Source: Nitrososphaerota archaeon (GTDB taxonomy: Archaea; Thermoproteota; Nitrososphaeria; Nitrososphaerales; JACPRH01). Taken from it: 64,000 bases of DNA. The translations under genes and the position numbers were made by a program. The stretch's first letter is position 1. Each line of letters opens with the position of its first letter. Below, in pieces: positions 34,510 to 42,481 of this stretch. The stretch is from contig JAMCPI010000002.1 in NCBI GenBank assembly GCA_023379805.1, positions 117,956 through 181,955 on the forward strand, in the 5' to 3' direction. The notes beneath the pieces are model-generated. The model did not search any database. It was not told the origin of the DNA and saw nothing but the letters and a program-made list of their open reading frames with translations.

Positions 34510-35145
34510 CTACGTCTCATAGACAACCGTGTCTATCTTGATCCCTTTTCGAATGAAATCTTTTTCCAGCCGGAGGAGCGCTGTTTCGAGCCTCACAAGA
34601 TCAAGTCCATGCTGCTTTGAGAACAGTCGTAGGTCCTGTATGCTAAGCTCATTCATCGCCTTTTGGACGAGTTGTGTCGGCTTGGGATCGGCTTTGCTCC
34701 AGATGCTGCGCATATCGCGTAGAAATATAGCGACAGTGACATCACCTATTCCTTTCCCAAGGGACTTCAGTCTCTCTTCAAGGTCTCGGCTGTCCCGAGC
34801 AGCGTTGTAGAGCTGCCAAAGATCACTATAGTCTCTCTTCAAGGTGCCGAAAACATTGAGGAGTTTTGTGGCGGTGCTGAAGTCGTAGCGTACGTATCTG
34901 CCTTCGTCGAGGATTTTGACGAGCCCGTCCCAACCTGTCTCAAGGATTTTATCTGCAGTTAGAACACCATAGTCTTCAAAGGTTCTGTAGGTGAGTGTGG
35001 CGGCGTTCTCCCGAATAGGTTTAGCGTAAAGAATCGAGGCAAGAAACCACTTAACAATCTCCTCGTTGCGACCTGATTCAAGGTTGATGCCAAGCGCTTT
35101 AGAGTAAGGCTCACCGTACCTCTCGACGAACCCTCTGATATTCAA
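34510..35145 (-). CDS. HhH-GPD-like protein related to endonuclease III, probably non-standard
   Basis: A 211-residue helical protein. NEEIVKWFLASILYAKPIRE resembles the first helices of the endonuclease III superfamily, and LKSLGKGIGDVTVAIFLRDM matches a helix-hairpin-helix. The Lys of the bifunctional enzymes is not seen at the expected place after the hairpin, and there is no C-terminal Fe-S Cys set. An Asp is available in SKADPKP. It may be a monofunctional DNA glycosylase or DNA-binding relative. It is encoded 23 bp behind the DUF504 gene on the same strand, so the two form an operon. TTG start. Confidence 0.6.
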   Translation of the reverse strand: MNIRGFVERYGEPYSKALGINLESGRNEEIVKWFLASILYAKPIRENAATLTYRTFEDYGVLTADKILETGWDGLVKILDEGRYVRYDFSTATKLLNVFGTLKRDYSDLWQLYNAARDSRDLEERLKSLGKGIGDVTVAIFLRDMRSIWSKADPKPTQLVQKAMNELSIQDLRLFSKQHGLDLVRLETALLRLEKDFIRKGIKIDTVVYET

Positions 35146-35168
35146 CGAGACTTTAGAGATGGTCTGCT

Positions 35169-35429
35169 CTATGTAAACGTGTTTTCACCAAGGAGTTTCA
35201 ACAGGTCGCTCCGGGATGTTCTGTAGAGCACCTCACTTCCCTCCTTCTTGACGAGGATAATTCGACTCGCCGGAACAGTCGTGAAATTTTCAGATAGTTC
35301 AAGAAACTCCAGCAGCCCTACCTCTCGCGCCCTGTTGAACTCACGGTACACAACAGAGTATTTCCCAGGATCATCAGCGTGAAGCGCTCTACTAAGCACC
35401 TCTTCAAGAACACCTTTTCGACCCTTCAA
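35169..35429 (-). CDS. DUF504/MJ1316-like RNA repair domain protein
   Basis: An 86-residue protein whose core VLEEVLSRALHADDPGKY, then SVVYREFNRAREVGLLEFLELSENFTTVP and SRIILVKK, matches the small archaeal DUF504 (MJ1316) family. In larger proteins this domain accompanies RNA end-recognition or ligation enzymes. The start is set at TTG 35429 because GGAG lies 8 bases upstream; longer versions would run into the trpB2 promoter. It precedes the HhH-like gene by 23 bp. Confidence 0.7.
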   Translation of the reverse strand: MKGRKGVLEEVLSRALHADDPGKYSVVYREFNRAREVGLLEFLELSENFTTVPASRIILVKKEGSEVLYRTSRSDLLKLLGENTFT

Positions 35430-35465
35430 ACCCGCTACTCCAAACCAACAAGCATGAAACAAACG

Positions 35466-35499
35466 TATATATTTCACGGCATTTGTCTTGAGAGTCCAA
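35466..35499 (+). promoter_or_regulatory. TATA box for leaderless trpB2
   Basis: TATATAT at 35466-35472 is centred about 31 bases before ATG 35500, and no Shine-Dalgarno sequence precedes that ATG. This favours ATG 35500 over the in-frame TTG at 35488. Confidence 0.55.
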
Positions 35500-36870
35500 A
35501 TGCAAGTCAGTTTAAACAGCAAAGTCGATAAGGAACACGCCGTTTTTCTTCCATCAGACGAGGTTCCCACCTCATGGTACAACATTCTTCCAGATCTTCC
35601 CGCTCCACTCCCCCCACCTTTAAACCCTCAGACTAAGCAACCGTTCTCTGATCCAGCTCCGCTCTTCCGCATTTTCGCTAAAGAGCTTGTCATGCAGGAG
35701 ATGTCATCAGAACGATGGATTAAGATTCCTGATGAAGTGTATGATGCCTACCAGCGGTTGCCCCGCCCCACTCCACTTGTACGGGCGAAACGGCTGGAGA
35801 ATTACCTTAAGACACCAGCCGAAATATACTACAAGAGCGAATACATTAGTCCAGCAGGAAGCCACAAGCCTAACACAGCCATTGCACAAGCCTACTACAA
35901 TAAGGCTCAGGGCATCGAGCGGCTGGTCACCGAGACCGGTGCAGGCCAATGGGGCTCGGCGCTCGCAATGTCGACAAACATATTCGACCTGAAATGCAGA
36001 GTCTACATGGTTTCCGCCAGCTACCGTGCAAAACCGGGACGCAAGACAATGATGGAGATATGGGGTGCCGAAGTCTTCTCATCCCCTAGCAACAATACGA
36101 AGTTCGGTCGGAAGCTGCTGGCTGATAACCCCAATCATAACGGCTCCCTAGGCATAGCGATCAGCGAAGCCATTGAAGATACGCTGCAAGACGATAATAC
36201 AAGATACTGTCTCGGCTCCGTCCTAAACCATGTTCTCCTACACCAGACCGTCATAGGGCTTGAGGCTAAGAAACAGTTCGAGATGATTGACGTCTACCCG
36301 GATGTTGTATGTGGATGTATAGGAGGAGGCTCCAACTTCGCCGGCTTCGCCTATCCATTTATCGCGGATAAGCTGCAGGGCAAGACTGAGACTGAGTTCG
36401 TGGCCTGCGAGTCCAAGGCAGTCCCCTCAACTACAAAGGGAACATACACCTACGACTTTGGCGACACAGCGGAAATGACACCTCTGCTGAAGATGTACAC
36501 TGTTGGTCACAACTATCTGCCTCCACCAATTCATGCGGGTGGGCTGCGTTATCACGGGAAGGCTCCAAGCTTATGCCTCCTAATTGACAAAGGATACATC
36601 AAACCTGTTGCCTATCATCAGACAGAGATATTCGAGGCGGCCCGCATCTTCGCTCAGACCGAGGGAATGATTACAGCGCCTGAAACAGCGCATAACATAA
36701 AGTACGCGATCGACGAAGCGCTTCGATGCAAGAAGACAGGTGAAAAGAAGGTCATCGCATTCAACAACTGCGGTCACGGGTTACTAGATCTACAGGCTTA
36801 CGAAAACTTCCTAGCTGGAAAACTGACAGACTGGGAGCCAACGGAAATTAAACCACCGCATTATGTGTAA
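35500..36870 (+). CDS. trpB2: Tryptophan synthase beta-like enzyme, TrpB2 type
   Basis: A 456-residue PLP-dependent enzyme of the TrpB2 subgroup. It has the longer N-terminus ([20 protein letters not shown]) with a characteristic inserted region, the PLP Lys in [16 protein letters not shown], catalytic-Glu motif [13 protein letters not shown], phosphate-binding [15 protein letters not shown] and the late [16 protein letters not shown] block. TrpB2 condenses indole or O-phosphoserine-type substrates with serine to make tryptophan and often stands outside the trp operon, as here. No trpA or other trp gene is near. Confidence 0.93.
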   Translation: MQVSLNSKVDKEHAVFLPSDEVPTSWYNILPDLPAPLPPPLNPQTKQPFSDPAPLFRIFAKELVMQEMSSERWIKIPDEVYDAYQRLPRPTPLVRAKRLENYLKTPAEIYYKSEYISPAGSHKPNTAIAQAYYNKAQGIERLVTETGAGQWGSALAMSTNIFDLKCRVYMVSASYRAKPGRKTMMEIWGAEVFSSPSNNTKFGRKLLADNPNHNGSLGIAISEAIEDTLQDDNTRYCLGSVLNHVLLHQTVIGLEAKKQFEMIDVYPDVVCGCIGGGSNFAGFAYPFIADKLQGKTETEFVACESKAVPSTTKGTYTYDFGDTAEMTPLLKMYTVGHNYLPPPIHAGGLRYHGKAPSLCLLIDKGYIKPVAYHQTEIFEAARIFAQTEGMITAPETAHNIKYAIDEALRCKKTGEKKVIAFNNCGHGLLDLQAYENFLAGKLTDWEPTEIKPPHYV

Positions 36871-37116
36871 CTAGGTAAGCTGCCAGCACGCGGTTCCCGG
36901 ATAGGCATATGATGATTGCTAGTTTTTACTCTCACTTCGTGCTTCAGCTTCGCCAGTTTTAGTTCCTACACCGCGTTTCGGCTAGTCATCTTCAGACGCG
37001 GCGAGTTGTGCGGTCCCAGCCGGAGGAAATGGTCTCTACAACATGTGCTCCGCACTCTAATTTGGGTTGCGAGCTTGTAGATACCGTTATGATTATAGTT
37101 GCCTACGTTGACGCGT

Positions 37117-37764
37117 ATGTCGTTGAACAAGTATCACTTAGCCTCTATTATTCTCCTAGTTTCCTTCATTATACTATCACTGCTGGTTTCACCTAGGCTA
37201 GGTCAAGACAATTCTCCCTTGGTTATTCAGGACCAATCGGCGTTTCTTCTGGTTAACAACTCTCACTATCCTGCTCTTGATCAGCCGATGATACTTTTGA
37301 CGAAGTACGGAAGGGAGCTTGTATGGCCCGCTGCCACCGCCCTCATCTTTGTCTTTGGAGGAAGATCTGGTAGAAGGGTAGCTGTTATAATGGCTATTGC
37401 GATGCTGGTTTCTCTGCCTTTAGGTAGTGTTGCCAAGGAGATTGTGGCTAGGCCTAGACCAACTATTCCTCCTTCAGATTTCCTTATAGCTGCAGGCTCG
37501 GATTTCGCATTTCCTTCAGGTCATTCTCTAGTAGTCTCAGCCGGCGCAGGGGTGGTGCTAGCATTGTTTAGAGGTTCCAGCAGGAGGACGGCGGTATCGC
37601 TGGCCTTGGCTACAGAGGCTGCGCTTGTATGCGTATCTAGAGTGTATGTTGGTGGCCACTACCCTCTCGATGTGGTTGGAGGAGTTCTACTAGGCCTAAG
37701 CATCGCATTTGCCTTAACGGGCTTCTCAAAACAGATAGACTCATTTCTGAACCGGATAATGTAG
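37117..37764 (+). CDS. PAP2-family membrane phosphatase
   Basis: A 215-residue integral membrane protein with the three phosphatase motifs: KEIVARPRP, PSGHSLVVSAGAG and SRVYVGGHYPLDVVGG. About six hydrophobic helices are seen. Members dephosphorylate polyprenyl or lipid phosphates, for example undecaprenyl/dolichyl diphosphate recycling in archaeal glycosylation. ATG 37117 is used; an in-frame TTG 18 bases upstream is the alternative. A TATA-like GATTATAGTT sits just before. Confidence 0.9.
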   Translation: MSLNKYHLASIILLVSFIILSLLVSPRLGQDNSPLVIQDQSAFLLVNNSHYPALDQPMILLTKYGRELVWPAATALIFVFGGRSGRRVAVIMAIAMLVSLPLGSVAKEIVARPRPTIPPSDFLIAAGSDFAFPSGHSLVVSAGAGVVLALFRGSSRRTAVSLALATEAALVCVSRVYVGGHYPLDVVGGVLLGLSIAFALTGFSKQIDSFLNRIM

Positions 37765-37912
37765 GCTCAGATCGTAGAAGTAAATCAGGCGCGCTGAAAG
37801 AACGATGGCTGCTGCAAAGCATCATCATCATTCTTCCAGTGTTCATAGGCTTGAGTGAATCGAAGAAGTCTTATACTCACCTCGTGCTTGTCCCGCTGTT
37901 AAACTAGAATGG

Positions 37913-38365
37913 ATGTTCCAAAGCCCCTTTAGACCCTTGGGTGTGACTATGTTGGGCGCCGCTATGATAATCGGCGCCATCTTCGCTTTTATCATCGGAG
38001 CATTCTCTATTGGAATCAGCAGTTACGTTGCCGACTATGTTCTGTCTAGTCGACTTCTTGAGCAGAACCCATCGCTGCCGCCAGAAGTCTTTACTCACAG
38101 CTTCATCGAAAACGTCATGCTCTTCATCGGTGTTTCTGCGTTAGTTGTTGGTATGGTGAATCTTCTCTTCGCCTACGGTCTGCTGAAAGGTGCTGAATGG
38201 GGTCGACTTACTGTAATCATCTTCTCTGCTATCGGTCTCATTTTGAGCGCCATCCTTACAGCAGCTGGCGGAATCCTCTTTATCGCGTTGTTACTGGTCA
38301 ACGGGGCTATCATTTACTATCTGACTCGACCTAATGTTGTCGATTACTTCCATGTCCAGAAGTAG
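37913..38365 (+). CDS. Four-helix membrane protein, unknown
   Basis: A 150-residue protein with four hydrophobic segments (about 10-38, 66-93, 97-117 and 120-137) and short polar ends. The loop after helix one (SSRLLEQNPSLPPEVFTHSF) is the only long polar stretch. No named family is recognised. CTTATACTCAC about 40 bases upstream is a possible TATA box. It is convergent with the MFS gene (33 bp gap). Confidence 0.7.
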   Translation: MFQSPFRPLGVTMLGAAMIIGAIFAFIIGAFSIGISSYVADYVLSSRLLEQNPSLPPEVFTHSFIENVMLFIGVSALVVGMVNLLFAYGLLKGAEWGRLTVIIFSAIGLILSAILTAAGGILFIALLLVNGAIIYYLTRPNVVDYFHVQK

Positions 38366-38398
38366 CACAGATCGGATCAGAGTCAGTTAGCGCATCTT

Positions 38399-39565
38399 TT
38401 ACTGGTGGATGCGGCTGAGAAGTATTATCAACAGGGTTCCAGCGAAAGATATCGCGGCGAGGGCGAAGAACCCGTATTCGTAACCTGCAGCGATTGAGGA
38501 TTGGCTTGAAACAATTATGCTGCCAACCCATGGTCCGAACATGAAGCCTGCGTATCGGCTCATGCTCACTGACCCCATGGCGGCACCCCGGTTTGCAACA
38601 TTTGTGCCTCGAGCAATTCCTACGCTTGCACTCATGAATGTGAGGGCTCCGCCTACGCCGAAGAGTCCCATCATCAGCAGTAACCAGATCCCGGAAGTCG
38701 ATAGCGCGAAGCCGGCGGTGCTCAAGCCCGTCAGGAGTAATCCTCCCGCGGTTAGAAGTCCAACATGTCTAGAGGCGTCTAGTCTGCGGGCGAATGTGAA
38801 AAGCCCGAAGGCACCAGTCACAGATTGAATCGTAAAGAGCATGCCGATGAAGAAGTCGTCGAAGCTGTTGAGGCGCGCATATAGCGGGGCTAGGACACTT
38901 ATCCCGGCCGCTAAGACGCCGAAGCTGAACGTCGAAATCCAGCCTGCCCAGATAGCTTCGCTCCGATGAATACGCTCACGCTCCGCAGCTGGATCCACAG
39001 GATCGATGGCTTGAATAATCGTGTTCTTAGGTCGGGACACCAAGACTAGCGTCGCCGCCGCAGCCGGCAGGACAGCCACTGCGAGGAAGACATCCCTGTA
39101 CCCTGATGCTAGAATGAAGAACGCTCCTGCTACAGGGCCAACTGCAAACCCCATCTGCACCGCTGCGTTGTATATGCCGTATGATCTGCCAAGTTCCTCC
39201 TTCGGTGAAATATCTCCAACTAATGCCGTGAGGGAAGCGTCGAAGAGAACTGTTCCGATGCCTGCCAACAAGTAGCTAAGAACCACTTGATACGGCTCCG
39301 AAGCTACTGCGACCAGCGCAAGAGCAGCTCCCCATATTAGGGCTCCTAACGCAGCAGGTATCTGTCTCCCAATTCGATCAGATAGTAGTCCTGCTGGAAC
39401 CGCCACAAAGAGACCCATTAATCCGAGAACCGCGGCGGCCTGCCCGATTTCCGTGATGGATGCCTTCAGATCCTCCTCCATGAAGAGCGGGACAAAAGGT
39501 CGTTGAAGTGAGAAGCTCAGGAAGAGCAGGACAGTTGCTATCGAGAGCGGTAAAATCGGCTTCAA
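38399..39565 (-). CDS. Major facilitator superfamily transporter
   Basis: A 388-residue MFS protein with about twelve hydrophobic helices. The loop 2-3 signature is present in VPAGLLSDRIGRQIPAALGA, and a second-half counterpart is seen in ASRHVGLLTAGGLLLTG. The sequence resembles drug:H+ antiporter-type efflux proteins (YIGIGT-like PLSIATVLLFLSFSLQRPFV start), but the substrate is unknown. TTG start. Confidence 0.88.
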   Translation of the reverse strand: MKPILPLSIATVLLFLSFSLQRPFVPLFMEEDLKASITEIGQAAAVLGLMGLFVAVPAGLLSDRIGRQIPAALGALIWGAALALVAVASEPYQVVLSYLLAGIGTVLFDASLTALVGDISPKEELGRSYGIYNAAVQMGFAVGPVAGAFFILASGYRDVFLAVAVLPAAAATLVLVSRPKNTIIQAIDPVDPAAERERIHRSEAIWAGWISTFSFGVLAAGISVLAPLYARLNSFDDFFIGMLFTIQSVTGAFGLFTFARRLDASRHVGLLTAGGLLLTGLSTAGFALSTSGIWLLLMMGLFGVGGALTFMSASVGIARGTNVANRGAAMGSVSMSRYAGFMFGPWVGSIIVSSQSSIAAGYEYGFFALAAISFAGTLLIILLSRIHQ

Positions 39566-39685
39566 CCAGAGTCCGCCATCAAATCGTCCTCTTTAAGTGC
39601 GTGGTGCAACAATTTTAATATCCAGTTATGTCAAATTTACCTCTCCCGGTTAAACCGGCGGATTAGGTTGTCCGGCTAGTTTCGC

Positions 39686-40336
39686 TCAATCTTCCTTATC
39701 TAGGATCTCAACTCGGCAGCCGGCGTATCGACTGAACTCTTCCGCGTCGATCCTACTTCCCACTATGCTTCCGTAATGCATAGGGATAGCGAGCTTCGGC
39801 TTAATTTTCATAGTTGCCTGCGACGCCTCCTGCGCCGTCATCACATATGTGCCGCTGACCGGGGTGAACATCACGTCAACTTTCAGTCCCTCCATTTCCG
39901 GGATCAGATCTGTATCTCCAGTATGGTAGAAGGTGGTTCCATTCATCTTGAAGACATAGCCGACGCCAAATCTTTTCGGATGAAACGGAATCCCGGGCGA
40001 CCGGAATTTGTTAACGTTATACATAGGCACAGCTCTAATCTCTATATCCTTCACCTCTAGCTGATCACCCTGTTTTACTATTCTAACATCTTTCAGATCA
40101 AGCGGCTGAAGATTCTCTATACAGCTCTCCGGGGCGACGACAACTGTATCTTTAGTCACTAATTTTCGAATATCATCTGGGCTTAAATGATCTGCATGCG
40201 GGTGGGTAACCAGGATTAGGTCAGCCGGCTTTCTTTTCATCAGTTTGTATGGATCGGTGTAGATTACTCTGCTTCCCTCGATTCTGAAGCAGTCATGACC
40301 TAGCCAGAATACCTCTATACTATCATACTTAATCAA
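39686..40336 (-). CDS. Metallo-beta-lactamase fold hydrolase (UPF0173/UlaG-like)
   Basis: A 216-residue MBL-fold protein. The motif THPHADHLSPDD is the HxHxDH zinc site, GHDCFRIEG is the N-terminal strand, FYHTGDTDLIPEME supplies the bridging Asp and AIPMHYGSIVGSR the last His. This matches the small archaeal L-ascorbate-6-phosphate-lactonase-like (UPF0173) group, whose substrate is generally unknown. TTG start; its upstream region is the 490-bp structured gap before nth. Confidence 0.88.
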   Translation of the reverse strand: MIKYDSIEVFWLGHDCFRIEGSRVIYTDPYKLMKRKPADLILVTHPHADHLSPDDIRKLVTKDTVVVAPESCIENLQPLDLKDVRIVKQGDQLEVKDIEIRAVPMYNVNKFRSPGIPFHPKRFGVGYVFKMNGTTFYHTGDTDLIPEMEGLKVDVMFTPVSGTYVMTAQEASQATMKIKPKLAIPMHYGSIVGSRIDAEEFSRYAGCRVEILDKED

Positions 40337-40492
40337 GTTATTGTAAGTACGTTGTTAGTTAATTCATATAAGCGTTGATGTTGCTAGTCAGTACTGTACA
40401 AGATGGAAGCAATACTAGTGAAGATGTATCTGATTTCTCCATAACATAATTAAGCACGAACCTCCTATTTGGGGGTTGAAGTAACCTGTCTT

Positions 40493-40638
40493 GCCTAGCC
40501 CAGAAGACTCAGGTACTGCCTCTCCCATGACAGTCGAGGAAGTTCCCTCCACCTAGGGAGTTGCCAGAAGGCTTGTATAAAGCACCCCGAAATCTTTGAA
40601 GAGGCAGGAAGAGGTCCTGAGAACTTCTGGGCTAAGGC
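40493..40638. ncRNA. Candidate structured RNA, 146 nt, strand not determined
   Basis: Three nested long-range helices close this element. GCCTAGCCCAGAAG (40493-40506) pairs with CTTCTGGGCT-A-AGGC (40624-40638, one bulged A, 14 bp). CTCAGG (40508-40513) pairs with CCTGAG (40616-40621). TGCCTCT (40517-40523) pairs with AGAGGCA (40600-40606). Inside are at least two small hairpins: TCCCT/AGGGA (40544-40559) and GCTT/AAGC (40571-40583). It lies in a 490-bp gap between divergent genes. It does not show the core motifs I know for SRP RNA, 5S rRNA or RNase P RNA, so the class is unknown. Confidence 0.5.
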
Positions 40639-40746
40639 GATATAGCAGCTTACTACTTCAAGCCTTGAGAAGCGTCTCAAATCCTGTACAGCTGATTCAA
40701 TCACTATCCAAGACCAGATATATCTGCGGCAACTTAACTTAGGTAT

Positions 40747-40803
40747 AGCGCGGCAAACTGATGATTGAAGATAAAAAGAATTATCTTGCTCATCAGGTGC
40801 GCT
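40747..40803. other. Long interrupted hairpin upstream of nth
   Basis: Three stacked perfect helices: AGCGC (40747-40751) with GCGCT (40799-40803), CTGATGA (40758-40764) with TCATCAG (40790-40796), and AAGATAA (40768-40774) with TTATCTT (40781-40787), 19 bp in total. It ends 25 bases before the nth start codon, so it could be the 5' leader of nth or the 3' part of an RNA gene. Confidence 0.5.
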
Positions 40804-40828
40804 GCAAAACAGTAGGCGGGTAGGTGAT

Positions 40829-41554
40829 TTGAGCAAACTCACTATCGAGGAGCAGAAGGAGGCCCTTAGGACTGTTAAGCCTCTACCCATGGCGACTGTT
40901 CTTTCAGATATCGTGAAGATGCTTGAACAATACACCGGCTTCAAGACCGCTCTTGGAGAGGTGAGCGCTGAATGGGAGAGTGATTCGTTCAAAGTTCTAA
41001 TCGCTACAATACTTTCGCAACGTACAAGAGATGAGGTTACCGAGAAGGCCGCCGAACGGCTCTTCCACCAGTTCGGAACCCCTGAAGAGCTGGCTGAGGC
41101 TGATGAAGAAGAGGTTAAGAAGTTGATCCGGCCGGTCGGCTTCTATCCGATCAAGGCGAAGCGGATTAAGGAAGTCGCTAAGCTGATAATCGAGCGTTTC
41201 CACGGCAAGGTTCCACACGACATGGAGAGCCTGCTTTCTCTCCCATCAGTAGGTCGAAAAACAGCTAACTGTGTCCTAGTCTACGGCTTCAAAGAACCAG
41301 CTATCCCTGTAGATACCCATGTGCACAGGATATCAAACAGGCTTAATCTGGTGCAGACACGGACACCCGAAGCTACTGAGGAGCGTCTCGCCGAAACGGT
41401 TGACAAGAAGTACTGGTTGAACATCAACGATCTCTTCATCAGATTCGGCAAAAAGATCTGCCTCCCCATAGGCCCCAAATGCGGAATATGCCTTCTCAAA
41501 GATCACTGCGCCTACTACGCCGTTAAGGTTGCACATCATCATCGAGATCAGTAA
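40829..41554 (+). CDS. nth: Endonuclease III (DNA glycosylase/AP lyase)
   Basis: A 241-residue base-excision repair enzyme. The helix-hairpin-helix with catalytic Lys is LLSLPSVGRKTANCVLVYGF, the catalytic Asp is in PVDTHVHRISNRL, and the C-terminal [4Fe-4S] motif CLPIGPKCGICLLKDHC has the C-x6-C-x2-C-x5-C spacing. It removes oxidised pyrimidines and nicks the abasic site. It starts at TTG with TAGGTGAT immediately upstream. About 25 extra N-terminal residues precede the usual start of the family. Confidence 0.95.
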   Translation: MSKLTIEEQKEALRTVKPLPMATVLSDIVKMLEQYTGFKTALGEVSAEWESDSFKVLIATILSQRTRDEVTEKAAERLFHQFGTPEELAEADEEEVKKLIRPVGFYPIKAKRIKEVAKLIIERFHGKVPHDMESLLSLPSVGRKTANCVLVYGFKEPAIPVDTHVHRISNRLNLVQTRTPEATEERLAETVDKKYWLNINDLFIRFGKKICLPIGPKCGICLLKDHCAYYAVKVAHHHRDQ

Positions 41555-41907
41555 GACCAGGCTTGAAGAGGTTTAGCCGCGTTTCTATCCACAAACCGAA
41601 AGACCTCATCCGCGTCTGAGAAGTAGTGAAACTCCTCCTTTCCACCCGGAAGATACATCTTAGCTCCTTCATCATAGATCCGCTCGGATATATTGATGCA
41701 GTAATTCTCAGGAGATGACGTGTGAACTGTGGATATGAAGATGAACCCACCGCCACGTAAAGCCTTTAAGCTGCCTACCACACGTATACCCTCATCCAAA
41801 TCTAAGGCCTTTATCAGCCGTTTAAGCTCCCTCACGCCCTGAACCCGTCTCTCAGAGACCAACAGACAGCCACACACCCATACCGATGTACCAGCATCAC
41901 TTATCAA
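41548..41907 (-). CDS. Hypothetical protein
   Basis: A 119-residue soluble protein, TTG start, overlapping the 3' end of nth by 7 bp tail to tail. Composition is protein-like, with alternating strand/helix segments (VRELKRLIKALDLDEGIRVV, GGGFIFISTVHTSSPENYCI). No motif or family is recognised, and it could be a nucleic-acid-binding or enzyme fragment. Confidence 0.5.
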   Translation of the reverse strand: MISDAGTSVWVCGCLLVSERRVQGVRELKRLIKALDLDEGIRVVGSLKALRGGGFIFISTVHTSSPENYCINISERIYDEGAKMYLPGGKEEFHYFSDADEVFRFVDRNAAKPLQAWSY

Positions 41908-42481
41908 TAGCGCCCCTAAACAATAACTCCGTCATCATTTCCTGAACCGATCAGATCAAACCGAACCAAACCGAAAACTACCCGTCTGGCCCTGCAAATA
42001 CTTGACCAATACAATACAGTAAGCGGCGCTTCAGTCAACAGCATATGCAATTCTAACATACCAGCAAAAGAAAACACCGGGGAGTAGTCTTGCAAGCCCA
42101 GTAGCTGCAACCCTGCAGATCCTGCACAGTAAGGTACTCCTAACAGATGCAGATCCGCCTGAACTACAACTGCTTCTCTACGCAGATTTCAACGCTTTTT
42201 AAACCTCCCCCCCTCGGCCTACGGCAGCACTGGTGCCGGCGCACCGCACCAGCTAGATAACATGAATCCGATCTAGGCAATAGAAACACTCAAACCAGTT
42301 CTAACAGCCTCTAACTGGTTCTTCTTTCTGAATCAGGGGTCATCTGAGGTAACGCCGACGCAAACGACTATTATATGCCCAGATGCATGAGCGCACATCA
42401 AGTTTAGATTTGTTGTTATAAGAAAGACATTAATTGTCAAGTTAGTCTCCAACTACCCGTAGGGAAACGGCGGGAGTTAGA
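41908..42481. other. 574-bp gap without protein gene
   Basis: No ORF with protein-like composition is seen. The 3' half contains a possible small transcription unit (42195-42330) and the cysS promoter: TTATAAG near 42417, then a short leader with the CCGT-AGGGAA-ACGG hairpin before the CGGGAG ribosome-binding site. Confidence 0.5.
42195..42330 (+). ncRNA. Possible small RNA gene with terminator
   Basis: CTTTTTAAAC at 42194-42203 resembles a TATA box. About 27 bases later a strong hairpin begins, CTGGTGC (42230-42236) with GCACCAG (42246-42252). The unit ends at AACCAGTT (42293-42300) with AACTGGTT (42313-42320) followed by the pyrimidine run CTTCTTTCT. Together these suggest a transcript of roughly 100 nt. 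Evidence is only structural. Confidence 0.3.

Larger units (their letters stand above)
40337..40828. other. Long non-coding gap rich in inverted repeats
   Basis: No credible gene is seen here; a minus-strand ORF that overlaps nth has no protein-like composition. The gap holds the structured element at 40493-40638, a small perfect hairpin TTGAGA-AGCG-TCTCAA (40665-40680) and a long hairpin at 40747-40803 just before nth. Confidence 0.6.

Noticed and set aside
36871..37116. C/D box small RNA near ATGATGA at 36908
   Set aside because: A C-box-like ATGATGA is present but no CTGA D box at suitable spacing and no terminal stem were found.
40493..40803. RNase P RNA or SRP RNA
   Set aside because: A stretch GAGGAAGTTCC loosely recalls the RNase P core and the nested helices recall SRP RNA, but the other universal blocks (ACAGAA-type core, GGAAGG/AGCA helix 8 motif) were not found, so no class was assigned.
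40495..40992. Minus-strand ORF of 165 codons overlapping the 5' end of nth
   Set aside because: It is antisense to the conserved nth start and to the structured element, with no recognisable domain and an amino acid composition unlike the neighbouring proteins.
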